This document shows positions 59,693 through 64,000 of a stretch of DNA of 64,000 bases, piece by piece (the first letter of the stretch is position 1; each line of letters begins with the position of its first letter). The stretch covers positions 1,192,001-1,256,000 of the forward strand of contig QVRM01006416.1 in the NCBI GenBank assembly GCA_003439945.1. Direction: 5' to 3'. Under the pieces are notes generated by a model. It was not told the origin of the DNA, did not search any database, and was given only the letters and a program-made list of their open reading frames with translations. The stretch is from Dermanyssus gallinae (taxonomy: Eukaryota; Arthropoda; Arachnida; Mesostigmata; Dermanyssidae). A program made the translations under genes and the position numbers.

Positions 59693-60569
59693 TTAATACG
59701 CCCGGTCTAACTAATTGCGGTTATTTTTGCCGAAAATGCTCTAATTGTTTCGGACAGTTTCCAAAATAGTAGAACTTTGTTTACACTCAGCTGATACAAA
59801 GTAGTCACCAATAAGTAGAATGTTTTGCTGTTCTTTTCAATAGAAATCATAGAGTAAAAGCAACAAATTATATCACTTTACAAATCTCCTGAGGATTCTA
59901 CAGGGTGTTGCGCTCACGCAGATATCTGTTTTTTTTTTCAAAGTCATAGCAGACTTCTCAGAGGCGTGGCGGGCATTAAAAACACATAAAAAACACGCTA
60001 GCTACATTTATTTTAGCCTAGCCATGTATATATATATATATATACTCACTTCATAAAGACATACATGTAAGTCACCGCTAATGCTTAGTTGTAGTGGCAG
60101 TAACGTTAGGTGTAACTTTTTATTATCCTTTTTCTGTTGCTGCGGCCGCAACGTCTAGAAGCGGTTAGCACATTTCGAGCACTAATTAGCTGTAACAGAC
60201 GACAAAATTGACGCACAAGTATCCTTGTGGTGCACGCCCATATGCGCTTGTTTTCTGTCCAGTTAATCGCACAATGTTTGGGCCAGACATGCGAGTTAAT
60301 TGGAGAGTTTGTGGAGATGAAGGGGCGGTGCGATGCTGTTGGGTCAAGGACGCTATCGACACGAAGGAACAATGTTGTGACAACAACACGGACGTGCACG
60401 ATAGAGAGATAGTGCTAGCTGTGAACATTTATCTGCAATAAAAAGCGGTGTTTTTTAACTAGGTCTGGGCTGCAGTTAAGCCCGGCGCTGCCGGAACCCG
60501 GAAAGCAAGTCTTTGTTTGTGACGCAATTGGTGAATTTAAGTTTGGTAAGATTAGAGATGTGAGAGTAA
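59690..60569. other. Unique sequence, no gene
   Basis: T9 run near 59930 and a short (TA)n at 60027-60045. Nothing else. Confidence 0.45.
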
Positions 60570-60682
60570 TTATATATATATATATATATATATATTTGTT
60601 TTTTGGCATATATATATATATATACTTATATACATAGTTAACTTTTATTAAGAAATAAAAATGGAACTACAATTGTCTTCTG

Positions 60683-60732
<50 letters not shown>
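60570..60732. repeat. Cluster of three (TA)n arrays
   Basis: Tracts at about 60570-60595, 60607-60626 and 60685-60732. Confidence 0.95.
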
Positions 60733-60735
<3 letters not shown>

Positions 60736-61265
60736 TTACGCTACACGCGATCTGGTAATCAGAGATGCATATGTACATTTGTAGATCAATGTGTCCTGCT
60801 GAATAGTTAAAGTATCTATCTGTAACGGGTTTGCTCCCTTCAATGGCGTCGCGTTAAAGCGCCACTGTTATCACATACATTGAAACATCCATTGAGCTTT
60901 AGTTGAGTTTCGGTGGCTGATTTATTCACGCGACGTGAGGAATTGTTTGCAGACAAAACAAAGCAAGAGAAACAAGCCGAAGTCGAGAGACGAAAGGGGA
61001 AGCGAGAACAAGATATATATATATATATATAGGGAGATAAAGAGGGAGAACAAGAGACAGAGCTGGGGTCAGACAGACTTCGGCCTAGTGTATGCGCGCT
61101 GTATTTCGTCTGCATGCCGCCGAAACACGTTTTCTGTTTTCTGTTGCCGATATCGAACGGTATCAATCAATGCAACACCGATGCGATCGTGGTGAGGTGG
61201 TGCTGGTGACAGCGACGGCGGCGAGGGTCGCCACAGTGCGGCGTAGCGGTTGTGAGAGCCATTTG
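60733..61265. other. Unique sequence, no gene
   Basis: (TA)n at 61013-61031 followed by a GGGAGA-rich purine tract. No gene is recognised. Confidence 0.45.
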
Positions 61266-61415
61266 GTGATGGGGGGGGGGGGTGATGGTGGTATGAGTGG
61301 GGCGCAGTAACAGAAGCACAAGCCTACGTAGGACCAGCAACAACGGTAGGTGTAGAGACAGCAGAAGTCGTCGCTGATGTAGTAGTAGTAGTAGTAGTAA
61401 TAGTAGCAGCAGCGA
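61266..61415. repeat. G-run and GTA tract
   Basis: G13 at about 61270-61282 followed by GGTGATGGTGG, a possible G-quadruplex site; (GTA)n at 61379-61410. Confidence 0.85.
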
Positions 61416-61954
61416 CAATATACTGTTGCTACTAACTAGGTAGGGGTCCTGTATCGTCCCGATATGGACAGATATGTAGACAGGCATATATGCACCGCAC
61501 ATAGATAGAGTGATAGACATACGGCTGGTTGGTACGTAGGCAGGTGTAGGTAAGTGGCTCGTATGTATTTATCCAGATCTCTGATAGAACGACCGTCAGC
61601 CGCCGCTGCCACCACCGCCGCCGCTGCTGCTGCTGCTGCCATGAATGGCGAAGGTCGGGGGACGACCAGTAGGGGGCACGCGCGCGGGGGTTGTGCAGCG
61701 GACAAAGAGACAAAGTCTGTCGGCGCGTCTGTCGGCGCGTCTATGCATCGCGTCTTAGTCGCGTCCGATTGCCATTGTGGTGACAACAAAGACAATAGCA
61801 GCAACCACAGCGGCAGCCGCAACAACAACAACGGCAACAACAATTATACCGATGGCACCATAACATAGCGAAAATATGTTTGCAGACAGAAAGCTTTCCC
61901 TTAATGCATAATTTTGCTTCTTCGTTCAGATATTAGCTTTTTAAGTGTCGTTGT
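61416..61954. other. Unique sequence with GCC/GCT tract
   Basis: (GCCGCC/GCTGCT) at 61600-61640 and CAA-type at 61790-61845. GTCTGTCGGCGCGTCTGTCGGCGCGTCT at 61717-61742 holds a 13-bp direct duplication. No gene. Confidence 0.5.
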
Positions 61955-62140
61955 TGTTAGTATTATTGCTACTGCTATTCTTATTGTCGTAGCTGCAGCC
62001 GTTGTTGTTGTCGTAGCTGCAATCGTCGTTGTTGTTGTTGTTGTTGTTTTTGTCGATGTTGTTGTTGTTGTTGTTGTTGTCGTAGCTGCGATCGTTGATC
62101 TCGTTGTCGTATCTGCAATCGTTGTTGTTGTTTTTGTTGT
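61955..62140. repeat. TTG/GTC triplet field
   Basis: TTG blocks with a recurring GTCGTAGCTGC motif (at about 61986, 62010 and 62079), giving a higher-order unit. Confidence 0.9.
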
Positions 62141-62733
62141 TGTATGCATGCGAGACATTCGGAAGTCCAGCTGAACAGAAGCTGAAAGCAGCATTTGAGA
62201 CCGTTAGCAATAAATGACGCCGACGACATCGACCAAAATGACAATGTCGGTGACTGTGATGAGTAGACCAACAAAAAACAACCGGACAGAGATCTAATAC
62301 GTCCGCAGCTTACAATGCCCCCAATTACGTTGCGTCGAAGCGTGGACGTTCTTGTAGGTGGCGTCCATTCTTTATGCCACCTTCTTCGAAGCCTGCGCTT
62401 CTACGATAGCATATATTATCGCCAACTTGCGACTGCAGCAACAGCCACTGGGGGGACTGCACTACTGGGGTTGCCCCCTCGCTAAAACCCCCGATGGGCC
62501 ATCGGCTAAGTCAAACAGAGATCGGCTGCGACGCACAGTCAGAAGAACTGTCAAAGTAGACTACTCTGGACCTGCTGCAAAGAGTACATCACCAGCTGCA
62601 AATGATCTGTTTTAGCAGATATCAAACGATCAAAAGATGCGTCCCGTAAGAGGGACTAAGCTAAGATGCGCGTCTCGGGTGTTTTTTTCGAAGGACCACC
62701 ATATAACGTAGTGGTTATATAAGTGATCACTAT
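62141..62733. other. Unique sequence, no assigned gene
   Basis: A plus-strand 85-codon frame (62358-62615) reads LRLQQQPLGGLHYWGCPLAK in part. It resembles nothing I can name. Confidence 0.35.
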
Positions 62734-63312
62734 TCAACGTAAAATAAGTGGGTGGTTGAATGGATAGTGGTTGTTTATGGCAACAAATGGCGCTCGATGC
62801 GTTCGAGCCAAGCGTCTCTGTTCCATATCATGGCTGACTAGACGCTTGTGTCCTGCATCGAGGACGAAGCGGCCCGGCCGGAATCGAGGAGCGTCACCAC
62901 AGGCACTGTGGAGTGCGTCAATCGTGGCGAAACCTGCTAGAAACTCTGCTGGAGTAGGCTTCGACTTGCTTTGGGCAAATCTGCTGTGTTTGTGGCTATC
63001 TTCGTTTGTCGTTTGGATAAGGGTCTTTGACTGGCCACTGACAACGCTTTGCCGACTGGTTAGGAAACGTAGCTGGTTAGAACCACGCTGGTTAACACGC
63101 TGTTGAAGGCGCAAACATGTCGACGGGTGGGCGTCGTTCAATATAGGCAACGGCCTTTCCAAAACACGCATTGTGTTCAAAGTGTCTTTCTTTATTTTCT
63201 TTCTGCCACCGACCATGCTAAGTAAACTGTTAGCATAGCTACTACGAGGTAAAAGGTCGTAACCCAGCAGGATCACACAGAAGTTGCATGCCTTGTTGCA
63301 CCGTCTAAACTG
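62734..63312 (-). CDS. Long non-repetitive open frame, candidate terminal exon
   Basis: The minus-strand frame is open from about 63330 to a TGA at 62734, nearly 200 codons without simple repeats. Upstream TTTCCGTTTCAATACAG is a reasonable splice acceptor, placing an exon start at about 63312 with RRCNKACNFCVILLGYDLLP. It continues with VVSGQSKTLIQTTNEDSHKH, AEFLAGFATIDALHSACGDA and PRFRPGRFVLDAGHKRLVSH. The opposite strand is also open for 111 codons, and I recognise no domain; C-x3-C-x2-C near the start is only suggestive. No AATAAA is seen just downstream. It may be a host exon or part of an unfamiliar mobile element. Confidence 0.3.
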   Translation of the reverse strand, partial: QFRRCNKACNFCVILLGYDLLPRSSYANSLLSMVGGRKKIKKDTLNTMRVLERPLPILNDAHPSTCLRLQQRVNQRGSNQLRFLTSRQSVVSGQSKTLIQTTNEDSHKHSRFAQSKSKPTPAEFLAGFATIDALHSACGDAPRFRPGRFVLDAGHKRLVSHDMEQRRLARTHRAPFVAINNHYPFNHPLILR

Positions 63313-63389
63313 TATTGAAACGGAAATTTAGCTCGTTTATGCTCATAAAGGATACGTTACCTTTATTTGGTTTCTAGTCTAATAATGTA

Positions 63390-63392
<3 letters not shown>

Positions 63393-63427
<35 letters not shown>
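63393..63427. repeat. (TA)n microsatellite
   Basis: About 17 TA units. Confidence 0.95.
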
Positions 63428-63429
<2 letters not shown>

Positions 63430-64000
63430 CCATTGTTGACCCGGTCCATTGTTTTGTGTCATTCCATTTAGGGTCCTCCTTTCCATTCACAATGTCCGCC
63501 CCTGCTACTAGAGCTCTTGCATCCTCATAGCCTTGACGTTTTAGTGCACGTTTGCTCACAAAGAATTAACTACGCTGTAGTTTCCGAACTGTTGTCGCTA
63601 ATGCCCACCGGGTTCCCCGATCTAAGCGGGTGACTCTTGCCAGTCATTTCGCCTTGTTGAACTCTGCAAGCTTCGAAATGTTTTAACCGTCGCTTGGTTC
63701 ACTACATTTTATCGTTATCATATTTCTATTTCTGAGAACATATATATATATATGTACCTCAGGGAATTTGCTCAACGACATATGCGCGCGAGGCAAGTAA
63801 GCGGATTTCCTTGGAGGGTTGTACGAATGATCATGGCGTACGAGAGCCGAATACGGCGGATTTATGGATGGTGCTATACCTTCATATGGCTAAAACCGTT
63901 GTTACGGCGTCACGGTTACCTTTGTCGACACGTTGTACATGAACAAGGCAGGCAGTAGCGCTAGCGACGTTCAGCGACATCAGGGAACAACAGCAAGGTC
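63428..64000. other. Unique sequence, no gene
   Basis: Short (TA)n at 63740-63752. A 68-codon plus-strand frame (63752-63958) has no motif. Confidence 0.4.

Overview
This window looks like intergenic or intronic DNA from an animal nucleus, most likely an arthropod. It shows no operons, no bacterial or organellar genes and no gene with a recognisable host function. Its identifiable content is decayed transposable elements of metazoan and arthropod types, tRNA-derived SINEs, and a very high load of microsatellites. The arthropod call is an inference from the transposon families (a mariner DDE transposase, a second Tc1/mariner-superfamily transposase with a QDGATC-type motif, and an RT tail resembling chelicerate non-LTR elements). 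It is not proof of species.

Layout. 1-5 kb: Thr-codon minisatellite, two SINE-A copies and two copies of a small inverted-repeat element. 5.2-5.6 kb: broken Tc1/mariner-like transposase. 8-10.3 kb: a duplicated 128-bp segment and a frameshifted non-LTR reverse-transcriptase tail. 10-20 kb: TA, CAA and TAA arrays in unique DNA. 20.8-21.2 kb: head-to-tail SINE-A pair. 20-26 kb and 30-38 kb: triplet-repeat fields (CAA/TTG, CAG, CGA, GAT). 29.6 and 33.7 kb: two near-perfect hairpins. 39-41.1 kb: three same-strand 3' fragments of a retrotransposon with a C-terminal restriction-like endonuclease, each separated by long (ATT)n arrays. 48.6-49.1 kb: mariner transposase relic bounded by (TA)n on both sides. 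51.4 kb: another tRNA-like SINE. 53.4 kb: a fourth endonuclease-type retroelement end, bounded by (TA)n. 54-64 kb: unique DNA with more TA arrays, a diverged tandem duplication and two long non-repetitive open frames.

The main theme is the link between transposon fragments and microsatellites. The endonuclease-type element has one subfamily ending in and embedded in (TAA)n and one relic embedded in (TA)n, and a mariner fragment is cut off on both sides by (TA)n. Either simple repeats are insertion targets, or transposon tails seed the repeats, or both.

Candidate host exons are given at low confidence only. The strongest are the minus-strand open frames at 62734-63312 and 56978-57652, a Q/N-rich frame at 33079-33576, a polyQ frame at 21233-21856, and short plus-strand frames at 44004-44075 and 44537-44740. 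All coordinates of repeat edges are read by eye and can be off by a few bases.
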